Source: Siphonodentalium dalli
Lineage: Eukaryota; Mollusca; Scaphopoda; Gadilida; Siphonodentaliidae
Assembly: GCA_032622095.1 (NCBI GenBank)
Contig: CP136068.1
Coordinates: forward strand, 148,379,365 to 148,443,364
Direction: 5' to 3'
DNA: 64,000 nt
Below the pieces are notes generated by a model. That model was not told the origin of the DNA and did not search any database. It saw only the letters and a program-made list of their open reading frames with translations. The first letter of the stretch is position 1; each line of letters starts with the position of its first letter. Of this stretch, positions 33,901 to 39,787 are shown piece by piece. A program made the position numbers and the translations under genes.

Positions 33901-35613
33901 TTAATAAGGCTTCTACATCGAACCAATACAGATACATATATTATAAATATGACATAATATTTCTGATTTCAAAAATGAACATGCAAATAAAGGCACTATT
34001 GCAACTGCAGATTTTTTATTTTATTTTAATACATTAATACATAGCATATTAATATACCGGTAGTTGAATTGCCTTGAAAAAGTGGAAAATTCAGGTTGAC
34101 TCAATACTGTCCACTAGTAATTTCCCCAGGGACATTTGGGATTTCTCCGGTTTCACCGCAATAGAATCGTGCTTTAGCGCAATTACCCTCCCATAGAGAT
34201 GTGCCCTTTGAAAAATAATATAAAATTAAAAAAAAAACATTCCCGGACCCCTGTGGATGTACAATGACAATGTTGACACTACAAGATTTAATATCATCAG
34301 ATTACCAAAACTTGTCACCAGACGATTCAGATCTCAAACAAAATAGATTCTGCGACTTATTTCCATCAAACTTCAAAGAGCTCAATCAAACCTCATTTAA
34401 TTGTGTAAGTTGAACTGTAACCTTTTATATTTTACAACATAATTTTGAACGGAAAACTACACCGCGCCAGCCGCCTGACTCTGAACGGACACAAGTAGTG
34501 GGAATTAAAATAACACAAAATTATACAGAGCAGAGGTGAACATAAAAAAACTAAATTTCGACGGATTGCCAATGCCATTGACATTCACATGACATTGTCA
34601 ATGTGATTGTAAAAACAAACTTTGACAAAGACCGCGTTGCGTTGACGTTCCCGACTGGCAACCGCGTTGTAAACGGCTGAGGACCACGTTAAAAGAGACA
34701 CTTATTATAAATTACTGAAGACTAACTGACTCACTGAGTGAGGAATATATATTATTACCACTTTATAGGGCGTTCTCTAGATAGGCCATTGATAATGTTT
34801 TTCGGGGCGTTCCAAATAGCGTATTGTAACCAAAACAGCGGGCCGCGGGCCGATAATGAGAAGCCTAGTTCAATATCGGCCCGCCGCCCAGAAACTATAG
34901 ATCTCGTTTATTATCGCGAGAGTTACGTCCCTTCAACTTCCGATTATTATGGCGTGTTTATTTCAAGAAAATAATGGGAAGATGTATCAGATTTCCTCGA
35001 CACAAAAGTGGTTTTATGATTGGAATTCACGCTATATGATTGAATTATTGTATCAAGCGTAAGTATGCATTGATACTTTTAGCTGTCAACATCTCATTCG
35101 TCTCCAATGCTGGGGTTTCCCCTGTCCTATTTTCGAGACTCCGTCAGTCCGTGTCAGCTGACAAGTCAAATGATATCAAACTTAAATGTTCTTGAAAATA
35201 TTTCTCTCTTAATCTACTTCATTATTCCACTAAATCCTCAAATGGGTCAAATGTCCAAAACTGTGGTAATAATAGTAATAACATGATTTGATCGGGCATT
35301 ATGGTTTATTAACGGCCCTCTGGAATGATTAACAGCCCTCGGGCCTATTATTAGTATTACTAGTATTAGCGTCACTCGACTTCGTCTCGGGCCGCTAATA
35401 GCTGGCCCTTGGGCTGTTAATCATTCCAGCCGGGCCGTTAATAAACCATAACGCCCTCAAAAATCATGTTATTGTTATATTGCTATGCCATTAACTTAAG
35501 TTAAGCCAAACCTGAACGTCGAGTCTCACTCTCAGTCTGATAAATTAAAATTCAATTGACAACTTGAACTTTGGGCCAAAGTTGTGCAATATTTTTTAAA
35601 ACTCACAACGCAT
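6619..35613 (-). CDS. CFAP210: CFAP210 (CCDC173) orthologue, nine candidate exons, whole gene
   Basis: Minus-strand exons at 35607-35613 (candidate), 30882-31111, 27752-27925, 20286-20491, 17301-17511, 15470-15555, 10655-10847, 8059-8223 and 6619-6960 join in a single open frame with matching phases. The product is about 537 residues, close to the roughly 550 I recall for the human protein. It is highly charged and almost entirely coiled coil, rich in Glu, Lys, Arg and Gln, as in the trichohyalin-plectin-homology group. Diagnostic segments are KTQQYYQTDRVKNFH (about 123-137), ALLLTEVLKEREAQ (139-152), QQFQEYAGKVIE near 450 and the C-terminal GPIFAGKGGIRPSY with final RLGFVW. In vertebrates this family binds inside the A-tubule of ciliary doublets, so motile-cilium expression is inferred. 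The introns are packed with MITEs. PHOSPHO2 lies divergently upstream. I considered CFAP45, but the motifs do not fit it. Confidence 0.9.
7371..7775. mobile_element. Family F palindromic MITE, long copy F2
   Basis: Ends CAAGACTGAGTTTAGTG / CACTAAACTGAGGCTTG are inverted. It has a degraded core near 7400 and an intact GGGTGAATTTAGTGATGC core at 7670-7730, joined by the ATATCCACAAATTGGCAGAC segment of the long form. Confidence 0.6.
7790..8035. mobile_element. Family F palindromic MITE, copy F3 (double core)
   Basis: Ends ATCCTTGAAATAGTGTGTCT / AGACACTATTTCAAGGCTTG enclose two back-to-back GGGTGAATTTxGTGATGCTA cores, an imperfect palindrome of palindromes. Near-identical GAAAGGGA and GAAAGGGG lie close to the two ends and may be the target duplication. 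Confidence 0.6.
8059..8223 (-). CDS. CFAP210: CFAP210 exon 8
   Basis: Preceded by ATATCACTGCAG and followed by GCA|GTAAGT, phase 0 at both ends. It encodes 55 charged coiled-coil residues beginning MKEQEEKKKLERRQELEMLK. The initial ATG is internal to the protein, not a start. Confidence 0.88.
8327..8707. mobile_element. Family H TTAA element, copy H1
   Basis: Begins TTAAAGTGATGTGAATAAGC and ends CATAATATGTCTTTAA; about 380 bp, no ORF. Related to H2 and H3. Its final TTAA (8704-8707) doubles as the first TTAA of G2. Confidence 0.6.
8704..8923. mobile_element. Family G TTAA MITE, copy G2
   Basis: TTAA at both ends with inverted termini TTAACCCTTTCTATACTAAA / TTATTATAGAAAGGGTTAA. Shorter than G1, with a reduced centre. 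Shares its left TTAA with H1. Confidence 0.65.
9097..9457. mobile_element. Family A MITE, copy A3 (second hairpin collapsed)
   Basis: TTAA-bounded family A element. The second hairpin (about 9390-9429) has lost its whole inner stem, leaving CTCTTATATATATAAGAG, while the outer arms and the rest of the element are intact. Confidence 0.72.
9482..9822. mobile_element. Family F palindromic MITE, long copy F4
   Basis: Ends CAAGCCTGAGATCAGTGTGC / GGCACACCTCAGGCTTG are inverted. The first core is shortened at its centre; the remainder is the long-form segment with CCCCAAATTGGCAGGCGACA. Confidence 0.55.
9914..10313. mobile_element. Family A MITE, copy A4
   Basis: Complete TTAA-bounded copy (400 bp) with both hairpins, in CFAP210 intron 7. 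Same orientation as A1. Confidence 0.75.
10400..10612. mobile_element. Family E palindromic MITE, copy E2
   Basis: TA-flanked inverted repeat, CAGTAATGCCC to GGGCATTACTG, of the CTCCTTAACCACAGCAG subtype. The right TA lies about 40 bases from CFAP210 exon 7, just past its 5' splice site. Confidence 0.7.
10655..10847 (-). CDS. CFAP210: CFAP210 exon 7
   Basis: Entered after TTGGAATTTTCAG with one base that completes a lysine codon split with exon 6. Encodes coiled coil including KLGAQMKQKIDDEDGRIRLA and ESADHRTQQ. The end is placed at CAG|GTCTGT because it gives phase 0 into exon 8; that 5' splice site is weaker than the others. Confidence 0.82.
10848..11549 (-). other. CFAP210 intron 6, gene-free part
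   Basis: AT-rich intron sequence upstream (in gene direction) of exon 7; I see no repeat structure or additional exon. Confidence 0.5.
11550..12351. mobile_element. Family H TTAA element with internal array, copy H2
   Basis: Starts TTAAAGTGATGTGAAACACT and ends CATAATATGTCTTTAA. The 12047-12351 part matches H1 and H3, but the first 55 bp is repeated about nine times (see array). Confidence 0.65.
11552..12046. repeat. 55-bp tandem array, about 9 units
   Basis: Unit AAAGTGATGTGAAACACTCA plus GGTAGGGTGATCAAATAGAA and ATGGAGAATAATCTT. Starts are at 11552, 11607, 11662, 11717, 11772, 11827, 11882, 11937 and 11992. Units are nearly identical (CTCAGG or CTCTGG). Single-copy versions of the unit begin H1 and H3. 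Confidence 0.9.
12352..15469 (-). other. CFAP210 intron 6 with GTTACGTGTGTGAC iterations
   Basis: Seven near copies of a 14-bp motif occur at 12388, 12673, 12696, 12855, 14427 (inverted), 14441 and 14606. 13120-13400 resembles a dispersed low-copy element (CTGTCCGTCCG, ATAACTTTAGATAGTC). Otherwise no exon or tandem repeat is seen. Confidence 0.5.
15470..15555 (-). CDS. CFAP210: CFAP210 exon 6
   Basis: An 86-base exon with 3' splice site TTGTATCTTTTCCAG and 5' splice site AAA|GTAAGC. Encodes EENEECRIFAAAKRKMMKLR then AQKEQELA plus a split lysine. Too short for most ORF tracks, but phase (0 in, 2 out) and coiled-coil content fit between exons 5 and 7. Confidence 0.85.
15582..16047. mobile_element. 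Family A MITE, copy A5, beside a CFAP210 splice acceptor
   Basis: TTAA-bounded family A copy with both hairpins and a lengthened AT spacer. Its left TTAA lies 25 bases from the AG of the exon 6 acceptor. Its right TTAA is shared with the following family B element. Confidence 0.75.
16044..16306. mobile_element. Family B TTAA MITE, copy B2
   Basis: Left end TTAAACCTTCCATGACAGGA; right end CAGCGCAGCTCCCAGCATGA then TAGGGTTAA. Two hairpins with altered inner stems (TCGCTCATAGGACGC and CTCCCTATGGGAG). The best full family B copy in the window. Confidence 0.68.
16307..16681 (-). other. CFAP210 intron 5, no feature seen
   Basis: AT-rich intron sequence; the plus-strand 90-residue ORF has no recognisable family and no coding character. 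Confidence 0.45.
16682..17081. mobile_element. Family A MITE, copy A6
   Basis: Complete 400-bp TTAA-bounded copy with both hairpins, oriented as A2. Confidence 0.75.
17301..17511 (-). CDS. CFAP210: CFAP210 exon 5
   Basis: 3' splice site TATATTATCCTCAG, 5' splice site GAG|GTTAGT. Enters with the third base of a split glutamine codon and encodes 70 residues starting INEHLQSVHNERGMDDKEGE, with the DKEGEELKKL block typical of the family's central coiled coil. Confidence 0.87.
17512..18099 (-). other. CFAP210 intron 4, gene-free part
   Basis: Contains AATxxCGGATAACCCCCAAAA-type sequence with a CTCCCGGATT motif at 17779 and again at 18070, possibly the edges of an unclassified repeat. No exon seen. 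Confidence 0.35.
18100..18372. mobile_element. Family F long-form copy F5
   Basis: Contains the long-form tail (CACCCATTAGTAACCTCGAT, GAACAGAAGGG) followed by an intact core GGGTGAATTTGGTGATGC / GCATCACTAAATTCACCC and CTGCAATGACAGACACAC. Confidence 0.5.
18378..18895. mobile_element. Family G TTAA MITE, copy G3, carrying nested F6
   Basis: TTAA-bounded with ends TTAATGCTTTCTGTACTAAA and TTTAGTATAGAAAGGATTTAA. The host is split by a family F element at its central inverted repeat; both halves match G1. Confidence 0.65.
18442..18694. mobile_element. Family F palindromic MITE, copy F6, with 8-bp target duplication
   Basis: CAAGCCTTGAAATAG to CTATTTCAAGGCTTG, with two opposed cores. CAGATAAT is present directly on both sides (18434-18441 and 18695-18702) and only once in G1, so the insertion and its 8-bp duplication are visible in sequence. 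An 8-bp duplication suggests hAT-type mobilisation. Confidence 0.75.
18896..19803 (-). other. CFAP210 intron 4, mostly unannotated
   Basis: A one-ended family K remnant lies at about 19285-19347 (GTGCCTGAGAACACAG). Otherwise no repeat or exon recognised. Confidence 0.4.
19804..20179. mobile_element. Family A MITE, copy A7 (first hairpin tip lost)
   Basis: TTAA-bounded copy. The first hairpin reads GCGAGTCGACCTCGC, missing about 10 inner bases; the second is intact. A short deletion also removed GGAACCGGCTCCT. Confidence 0.73.
20286..20491 (-). CDS. CFAP210: CFAP210 exon 4
   Basis: 3' splice site CATACTTGCAG; 5' end of the next intron placed at GCACA|GTACGT, giving phase 2. Encodes AALLLTEVLKEREAQMELKR and DTEWLEQTRREYEDAIRSNQ. 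The ALLLTEVLKEREAQ block is nearly invariant in the vertebrate protein as I recall it. Confidence 0.9.
20534..20805. mobile_element. Family E palindromic MITE, copy E3
   Basis: TA-flanked, CAGTAATGCTC to GAGCATTACTG, with an extra partial copy of the left arm's inner half (GGATTTAGTCGGAAATATGG repeated). It begins 42 bases from exon 4, in its upstream intron. Confidence 0.68.
20806..22166 (-). other. CFAP210 intron 3, with two inverted repeats
   Basis: TGTCTGCTCAGGGGATTT (about 20920-20937) is inverted at about 20970-20988. A long palindrome occupies 21480-21672. No exon found. Confidence 0.45.
21480..21672. repeat. Long palindrome with 82-bp arms
   Basis: The left arm (21480-21561, ATTCTTGTTTAGGTCATAAC to CCCTTGGCCAGT) is inverted at 21591-21672 with very few mismatches. 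The spacer is 29 bp. Probably a single-copy palindromic MITE; no second copy in the window. Confidence 0.75.
22167..23960. repeat. Dispersed repeat M (interrupted by a hAT-like element)
   Basis: 22167-22434 and 23661-23960 contain tandem statements of ACCAAATTTGGTTCAGTTCA and CTAAAGTTATCATC, relatives of 27940-28800. The two parts are one repeat split by the element at 22435-23660. Confidence 0.45.
22435..23660. mobile_element. hAT-like non-autonomous element, 1226 bp
   Basis: Inverted ends TAGTGTTGAAACGATTA / TAATCGTTTCAACCCTA are flanked by the exact 8-bp direct repeat ATTTTGGG (22427-22434, 23661-23668). Subterminal GTCGACTAGT words are also mirrored. The ORFs inside (163 aa minus, 100 aa plus) show no hAT transposase features. 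A CT-rich region at 22645-22700 has a short internal duplication. Confidence 0.72.
24346..24509. mobile_element. Family E MITE, copy E4 (right arm shortened)
   Basis: TA-flanked; full left arm, but the right arm retains only its outer ~60 bp, so the palindrome is broken. Confidence 0.62.
24768..24927. mobile_element. Family F MITE, copy F7
   Basis: CAAGCCTGAGTTTAG to AGACTCAGGCTTG with one core. Flanked by TATAATTG and TATAATTA, an imperfect 8-bp duplication. Confidence 0.6.
24928..26112 (-). other. CFAP210 intron 3, palindrome and segmental duplication
   Basis: Besides the palindrome at 25333-25451, most of 25365-25730 (TTTCATGTAATCTATAAATG, AATTACCAGAATAGAAAGGT) is repeated in shortened form at 25738-25935. 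No exon. Confidence 0.5.
25333..25451. repeat. Palindrome with ~58-bp arms
   Basis: ATATCAAGTAATATTCATGG through TTTAACATGTAG is inverted after a two-base centre. The right half of the left arm recurs alone at 25740. Confidence 0.7.
26211..26371. repeat. 52-bp tandem repeat, 3 units
   Basis: AAATTTAGAGAGGCCTATGT with TCAAGATATACTGGGTAAGG repeats at 26211, 26263 and 26316. The 108-residue ORF across it is repetitive by virtue of the array and is not called as a gene. Confidence 0.8.
26556..27007. mobile_element. Family D hairpin element, copy D1
   Basis: Long inverted ends of ~52 bp: GTGACCCGCCATATCAAATC to ATTTTTTTACCCTGTGCC and its complement. It carries two hairpins of the family A type plus an internal ATATATAGAAGCATATAGAA segment. 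The ends are unlike families A-C and have no TTAA; AAAT follows both ends. Related sequence at 42327-42545. Confidence 0.6.
27196..27542. mobile_element. Family F long-form copy F8 (decayed)
   Basis: Has TCTGGGGACATCATTTTGCT, the ATATCCCAAAGTGGCAGATG segment, and CCTCTGGGGACCTCATTCTG near the end, all diverged from the consensus. Confidence 0.45.
27752..27925 (-). CDS. CFAP210: CFAP210 exon 3
   Basis: A 174-base, phase 0/0 exon with 3' splice site AAATTGTATTAG and 5' splice site CAT|GTAAGT. Encodes 58 residues, GQRQRKLEARKLREEKEEEQ through DIEEAKYQ and KTQQYYQTDRVKNFH. It aligns without gaps to the vertebrate segment as I recall it. It has no ATG start of its own. Confidence 0.92.
27940..28800. 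repeat. Dispersed repeat M copy, carrying nested A8
   Basis: Three successive statements of a CAATAACTCTGGTxAAAATT / GGAACCCAAATCxGAACTTG unit, then GTCCGTTTTGTTTTTAAAAT. Its last unit is broken at CCATT by family A copy A8. Confidence 0.5.
28314..28713. mobile_element. Family A MITE, copy A8
   Basis: Complete 400-bp TTAA-bounded copy with both hairpins, inserted in repeat M. The preceding unit (28078-28113) shows the continuous sequence TCCATTCAGTTCAG without the insert. Confidence 0.78.
28930..28994. mobile_element. Family G fragment G4
   Basis: Left end only: TTAAACCCTCTTTTTACTAA, then TGTTCAAATAATAACTT. Confidence 0.4.
29310..29455. mobile_element. Family F MITE, copy F9
   Basis: CAAGCCTTGAAATAGTGTGT start and a complete core (GTGAATTTAGTGATGCTA / TAGCATCACCAAATTCAACC), ending in the AGGCCTCATATTCTGGGA form; the second terminus is missing. 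Confidence 0.5.
29493..29868. mobile_element. Family H TTAA element, copy H3
   Basis: TTAAGGTGATGTGAAACACT to GCATAATATGTCGTTAA, with a single 55-bp leading unit. The plain form from which the H2 array can be derived. Confidence 0.62.
29990..30220. mobile_element. Family F long-form copy F10
   Basis: TTTTTCCCTTCTGTTCAGTT, ATATCCCCTAATTTGCAGAA and a core GAGGTTACCAGAGGGTGAAT, with the right part truncated after GCGTCACTAAATT. Confidence 0.5.
30478..30770. repeat. Possible non-LTR retroelement 3' tail
   Basis: Sequence layout (AAATTTGAGTCGTATCGGTC, GAGCAGTTTTCGAG, then CATACATACAGAAG) resembles the 3' ends of RTE-like elements. No RT domain is present; assignment is tentative. Confidence 0.3.
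30882..31111 (-). CDS. CFAP210: CFAP210 exon 2 (N-terminal region)
   Basis: 3' splice site TTTTATTTGCAG; 5' splice site CAG|GTTCGT. Encodes PQQYMMEKNAPMVGTLPDNV, then DLRQVTVLSKSDWQAIQ and KQMVKNWGNTIQ. The first two bases complete a codon begun upstream. Translation could also start at either of the adjacent ATGs (31092-31097) if exon 1 is non-coding. The VLSKSDWQAIQ and VKNWGNTI blocks match the family N-terminus. Confidence 0.9.
31313..31774. mobile_element. Family I TTAA element, copy I1
   Basis: Inverted ends TTAAAGGTACTGAATCTGAT and, reversed, TTAAAAATACATAATCTGAA. The interior shares GTTATCCATCTTCATCxGCA and GGTGGGTTCCTCGACTCGAA with I2 and I3. About 460 bp, no ORF. Confidence 0.62.
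31912..32060. mobile_element. Family F MITE, copy F11 (decayed)
   Basis: Diverged copy with TGGTGAATTTAGTGATGCTA and CACCTCATTCTACTCAGGTC; still foldable. Confidence 0.5.
32061..33271. other. No gene seen
   Basis: AT-rich. 32950-33080 contains CGCCATCTTGGATTxCA and a GCGTCACCGA word found also near 3960 and 14995, suggesting old dispersed repeats. No exon with splice sites is convincing. Confidence 0.4.
33272..33748. mobile_element. Iteron-bearing MITE, 477 bp
   Basis: Ends CCGATGGGGGCATTGTCAC and (reversed) GCTGATGGGGGTCATTGTCA, flanked by TTTAATGGAG (33262-33271, 33749-33758). Inside each end lie three copies of a ~21-bp motif, TCACATTCGTAGCCAGCTTT: left at 33301, 33330 and 33361; right, inverted, at 33637, 33669 and 33697. 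The interior has no ORF. Confidence 0.7.
33759..35277. other. Probable CFAP210 first intron, no repeat seen
   Basis: Largely free of the MITE families that fill the rest. A strong plus-strand 5' splice-like site (CAAGC|GTAAGTATG, 35058/35059) exists, and may or may not be used by a PHOSPHO2 leader exon. Confidence 0.35.
35278..35480. repeat. Imperfect palindrome with ~75-bp arms
   Basis: AACATGATTTGATCGGGC, TTATGGTTTATTAACGGCCC and TGGAATGATTAACAGCCC are inverted in the right half. TIR-like ends AATAACATGATT. GC-richer than its surroundings. Confidence 0.65.
35607..35613 (-). CDS. CFAP210: Candidate CFAP210 exon 1 (start codon)
   Basis: On the minus strand GGAAATGCGTT|GTGAGT gives a start in acceptable context and a consensus 5' splice site. 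Its seven coding bases (Met, Arg, first base of Ser) supply exactly the phase exon 2 needs, yielding MRSPQQYMMEKNAP. Short matches arise by chance and there is no transcript, so this is a proposal only. Confidence 0.35.
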
Positions 35614-36300
35614 TTCCCCCTTTCTCCGGCCGTGCAGCACAGCTGACATCTTCTCTGCCTTTTTTCTTGTGACAAAGGCAGTGGAATTTGTGCTTTTCTG
35701 AGAACTTTTATCGCAAAATTAGAACAGAAAATTACATCCGATTTGCGTCGCTAAATAACACAAACTGTCTCCAAGACGTCATTTCCGGGTTGCTCCTTTT
35801 TTTAATTTCTTTTTTTTTTGAAAACGGAGGTGGATCAATACTCTACCGTATGGGGGCATCGGAGGTGACATTTCAATTTTATTTAATCTCATGGCCAAGA
35901 GAAGAGACTCCTTAAAATACAGACAAAGTTGAGGAAAATACGATTTCCAATTTCCATGATTCACAGTCCATTGGTATACTTCATTCCAACTCTCTTCCGC
36001 GTTTTATATGAACGCGAAACGGAATAAAAATACTAAAAATTAATGTCATTTACCTTGAATAATGGCTCAAAATTACGCGTATGGGAATTGATTACAAATT
36101 GCATATGAAATAGCGGAGGTTTGTTAAGTCTGCATGTCCCTGAACTACTGAGGAAATATATTTAAGTTATAACATCATTAATTTTCTCAAGTGTCAGCAT
36201 GGACGTAAATATATACATCGCTGGTGTCAGTAAACTGACGCAAAAATCTGGCTCAAACTTTCCAATTTCGTGGGTACAAGGCCACGTCATTACTTGAACC
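35614..36300. promoter_or_regulatory. Candidate shared promoter region of CFAP210 and PHOSPHO2
   Basis: Repeat-poor, locally GC/CpG-richer (CTCCGGCCGTGCAGCACAGC; ATGAACGCGAAACGG) and between the candidate CFAP210 start exon and PHOSPHO2. No TATA box or RFX/FOXJ1 site could be asserted by eye. Confidence 0.22.
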
Positions 36301-36304
36301 ACAG

Positions 36305-36443
36305 TTACTGGACATAAAGTCCCAAAAATAAGGTTTTAATCGAGTTTATAAATCGGTATCCCTTTATAGAAGTGCCTACTATATAGGGATACCGATTTAT
36401 AAACTCGATTAAAACCTAATTTTTGGGACTTTATGTCCAGTAA
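36305..36443. mobile_element. Palindromic MITE, single copy
   Basis: TTACTGGACATAAAGTCCCA through CGAGTTTATAAATCGGTATC is inverted across a short spacer, arms ~62-66 bp, nearly perfect. Confidence 0.65.
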
Positions 36444-36554
36444 CTCTAACTGTGCTTGAACACTGATGTTGGGAGCGATCAAATCACTCATGCAATTCTC
36501 AAGTCTAAAATCTAATCGAAAATTTCCACGATGCCTGTACTGGGAGAGGTTGCT

Positions 36555-37070
36555 TCACGAGGTTGCTTCACGATGTTTATATTGTTCCGTGTTGGCTCTT
36601 ATTGGTTCGAACGATCGTGAGTTGATACACTCTTGGCTCGAAATTATGTTATCACTTTTGTGGTCTGGAAACTTTTTGGCTCGAATTTTCCTTCCTTTCT
36701 TATCCTTTAGTAAATCATGTGTGTGTATGGCTGGGATTATCCCCTCAACCACCTTGCCGAAGAGTTCTATTCTCTTCATCTTTCTGCGGATCTCTAGTGA
36801 GTCTAACCTTAGTCCATCAATCATGCTGGTTACTGCGCATTTTTCCCGGTCTCTATAGTTGTTGGTGATGAATCTTGCCGCTCTTCTCTGCACTTTCTCT
36901 AACTTCTCTATTTCTCCTACTGCGGCGGGGTCCCATATTTCTGCTCCATATTCGAGTGATGTTCTTACCATGGCTCTATATGCGGTCTCTCTGGATTTAC
37001 TGTCCGCTCTTCGTAAGTTTACCATTTGTCTGTTCATGATTTTTCTCACAGACCCCTGGACCGATTTCAA
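36555..37070 (-). pseudogene. Non-LTR retrotransposon RT C-terminal fragment
   Basis: About 170 open codons resemble the region just after the RT catalytic domain in Jockey/CR1-type LINEs: AMVRTSLEYGAEIWDPA and EKLEKVQRRAARFITNNY, followed by SLEIRRKMKRIELFGKVV. The catalytic YADD box and everything upstream are missing, as is usual in 5'-truncated copies. The listed first residue is a TTG codon, not a real start. A 13-base direct duplication (GTGAAGCAACCTC) lies at the end of the frame. Not a host gene. Confidence 0.75.
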
Positions 37071-37079
37071 CCAAATTTT

Positions 37080-38214
37080 GTGTGGTGACTTGGGGTACCC
37101 CGGCGAATGTTATAATGGTGTGTTAGTTTTTCAAAATGTATTTACAGTCTTTGTTTTAAATTGAGCAATGAGTTCTATTTTTAATTTCAAAATGTTTAAA
37201 AAAGATCAAAATGTGTCCCCCACACCATTGAATAAATGCCCCCAAAGGGAGCCTGTTTCAGCTAGTAATGTTATAATTAGGTTATTTCACCTACATGTAG
37301 TATATAACTACCATATGACAGCTGAGAAATACAATATCTTAACAATGTTCGAATGATTTGAATGGAAATACTTAAAGTTGGCAATATGAATAATGGCTGG
37401 ATTTACCTTTTGATTTTATCATTGAGTATATATTTAAAATGTCAAAATATTGTCTACTTCTGTAATTTGAAAGCCACCAAGAAGAAGACTAAAAGGTCTG
37501 AATATTATAAATATTATAAGTGTAAACTTCCGTTCAAAATCACAAGTTATTATTATTTTGGTATGGACTACTAGTAATGAAGGTGAAGATAATCATTTCC
37601 ACTTTAAGTTGAGACAAATCCCAACCAAGAGGGGTGCTGCATCCTTACTGTCTGGCTGCACCGATTGAGGTGTAACAATAATTTTCTCCTTTGCAATGAT
37701 CGACCCTTTGTGTCTGGCTGCAGGATTAGACCAGGCTGACTTGTTTTATTGTGATTTAAGGTAGTGTTTGATTATTCATGGAATAAATGTTGCATAACTA
37801 TATTATTTTGGGTCTGCTAAACAGACCAATGATGGGGAACATCAGAATTACAATTGTAAAGTGATCCTTTTATAGTAAATAATCAGGAGAGGGTGCAGAT
37901 GTTTTGTTTGTTGGAACATTTAGAAGTAAACTGGCTCCATCATAGGTTGCGAGTTGATTGTACTAGTACAACATCTCAAAACGTCTGAAATGGTATATGC
38001 GTACATGTATATTACTTGCATGTTTATTTCCGGTTTATCTCCGTTAATCCATTTTGATCTCGCAAGTAAATAGAGGGATGCTGAAACAAAGTTCTCCAAG
38101 TTTTCTAATGATCTCTGGGTATTTCTGAGGATTCGCGAAAGATAAGGATTTCTGATGAGTTGCTGTGGCATCAGTAGTCGTAATAACAACATCGAATAAA
38201 CAAACAGATGGCTG
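37080..38214. other. No gene seen
   Basis: AT-rich intergenic sequence; short ORFs here lack splice context and family resemblance. Confidence 0.4.
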
Positions 38215-38370
38215 TTAATCCCTTTCTATACTAAATGGATTCTCCTAGTCAGTTAAAAAGTATATAGCATTTGGAGGGAGTGCAGAAGGAGTCACATTTT
38301 ATTGAGCGAAATATTTAGATAATTAGTTCAATAAACGACGTTTGTTGAACTTATCATCTGAACAATTCCT
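38215..38370. mobile_element. Family G TTAA MITE, copy G5 (right end lost)
   Basis: TTAATCCCTTTCTATACTAA plus TGGATTCTCC, then the central AATTAGTTCAATAAACGACG palindrome; no matching right terminus. Confidence 0.5.
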
Positions 38371-38833
38371 ATGAGATAGCTACTCACCAATGATTCTTTA
38401 GAATAACAAGCATTAATCCGTTTGCCACCAGTCGCCGCAAAAAAATATATCTCGGCGACTCGCTTCTATTTTCCGCTAAAAAATAAGTCAGGTTGAGATG
38501 ACCAAAATTAATCTGTTTTGTCTTGGATGTACAATGTACCGGGTAATCAGAAACAGTTGTGCCAATCAAAAACAAGCGATTCAGGCCAAAGTGGAGTGAG
38601 AAGTCAGAGGTACCAAAACCTTGTACATGTACATCAGAATTTAATATATCCTACATGTACTTACCAAAAATTAGCACTTTTCTTGTTTGACATTTTCTAT
38701 GGCATTGCCTTTATCTGTAGCTAATTTTGAGGACTGACTAAAGTCTGACTTCATGCTTACATGTACATGACCAACCATTCATTCCCCAGTCTGGGTGGAT
38801 TTCCATCCATGTAAGTAACCGCTTACATGTAAC

Positions 38834-39110
38834 TTAACCTGTTCATGATGGGAGCTGCGCTGGTGCAGCATTATAGATCCTGTGCCAGTGCATTCTCTTA
38901 TACCGGCATATGCGAGTCTCACAAATGGAGCCTCGCATAAAAATGCGCTGGCTTACAAGGTCAAGGTAAATATTGTTAGGCCAATGTGTTCTCTTTATAT
39001 ATGCGAGACTTCCTATGGGAGACTTGCATATACTAGTATATAAATATAAGAGAATGCATTGGCATTTGCTAAATTTCAATAAGCTCCAGTCATGGATGGA
39101 TTCACATTAA
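38834..39110. mobile_element. Family B MITE, copy B3
   Basis: Left TTAACCTGTTCATGATGGGA then GCTGCGCTGGTGCAGC; two damaged hairpins; right AGCTCCAGTCATGGATGGAT without TTAA. Confidence 0.55.
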
Positions 39111-39423
39111 AAGTCCAGTCCTTATTATTGAATTCACTGTTTTGTTAGGAGGATATTCTTTCCCTGACGGAACAGTCCTCCAACAATATAGCATGCTTGT
39201 CATAGGCAGCAAAATTGAAATTTGACATTGAACTGAGGTGCAGTTAATTCCAACATGCCAATGCATGAAGGAAGTCATAAACGGAGTATTTTAATACTAA
39301 ATAACATGGGTGATATCATAATGTGGGGAAAACCTTTGTACTAAATTTTGCAGGCTAATGCAGGAGAAACCAAAATACTGCAGACTATCTGATGTAGGAC
39401 TGTTATGAGATGGTTCCTAAAAA

Positions 39424-39770
39424 GCAAGCCTTGAAAGATTGTCTGTCATTTACAGAATGAGGTACCCAGAGGGTGAATTTAGTGACCCAACAGGCTATCA
39501 TCACTAATCTTACCATCTGGGGACCTCATTCTGCTTAGGCCTCATCTTCTGGGAAGGATATATAATCTGAAATTAACATTGTTTTTACTTACTTTTTCCC
39601 TTCTGTTCTGACAAATTGCAAAATCAAGGTGACTGATGGGTGATCATCACCAACTTCAACTGGGGAATTTTATATCTCATCCTTGGTCTCCCATAGCAGT
39701 TGAGGCCTAAGCAGAATGAGGTTCCCAGAGGGTGAATGGTAATGCTAGCCAGCCCAATGGCTTCGGAAAC
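39424..39770. mobile_element. Family F long-form copy F12
   Basis: CAAGCCTTGAAAGATTGTCT start, shortened first core, TTTTTCCCTTCTGTTCTGAC tail segment and a partial second core (GGTTCCCAGAGGGTGAATGG). Confidence 0.5.
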
Positions 39771-39787
39771 TGAGTATAAGGCCATGA

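Noticed and set aside
36052-36109. Alternative CFAP210 first exon encoding MQFVINSHTRNFEPLFK with AAG|GTAA
   Set aside because: The splice is phase 0, whereas exon 2 requires one carried base; joining gives an immediate stop.
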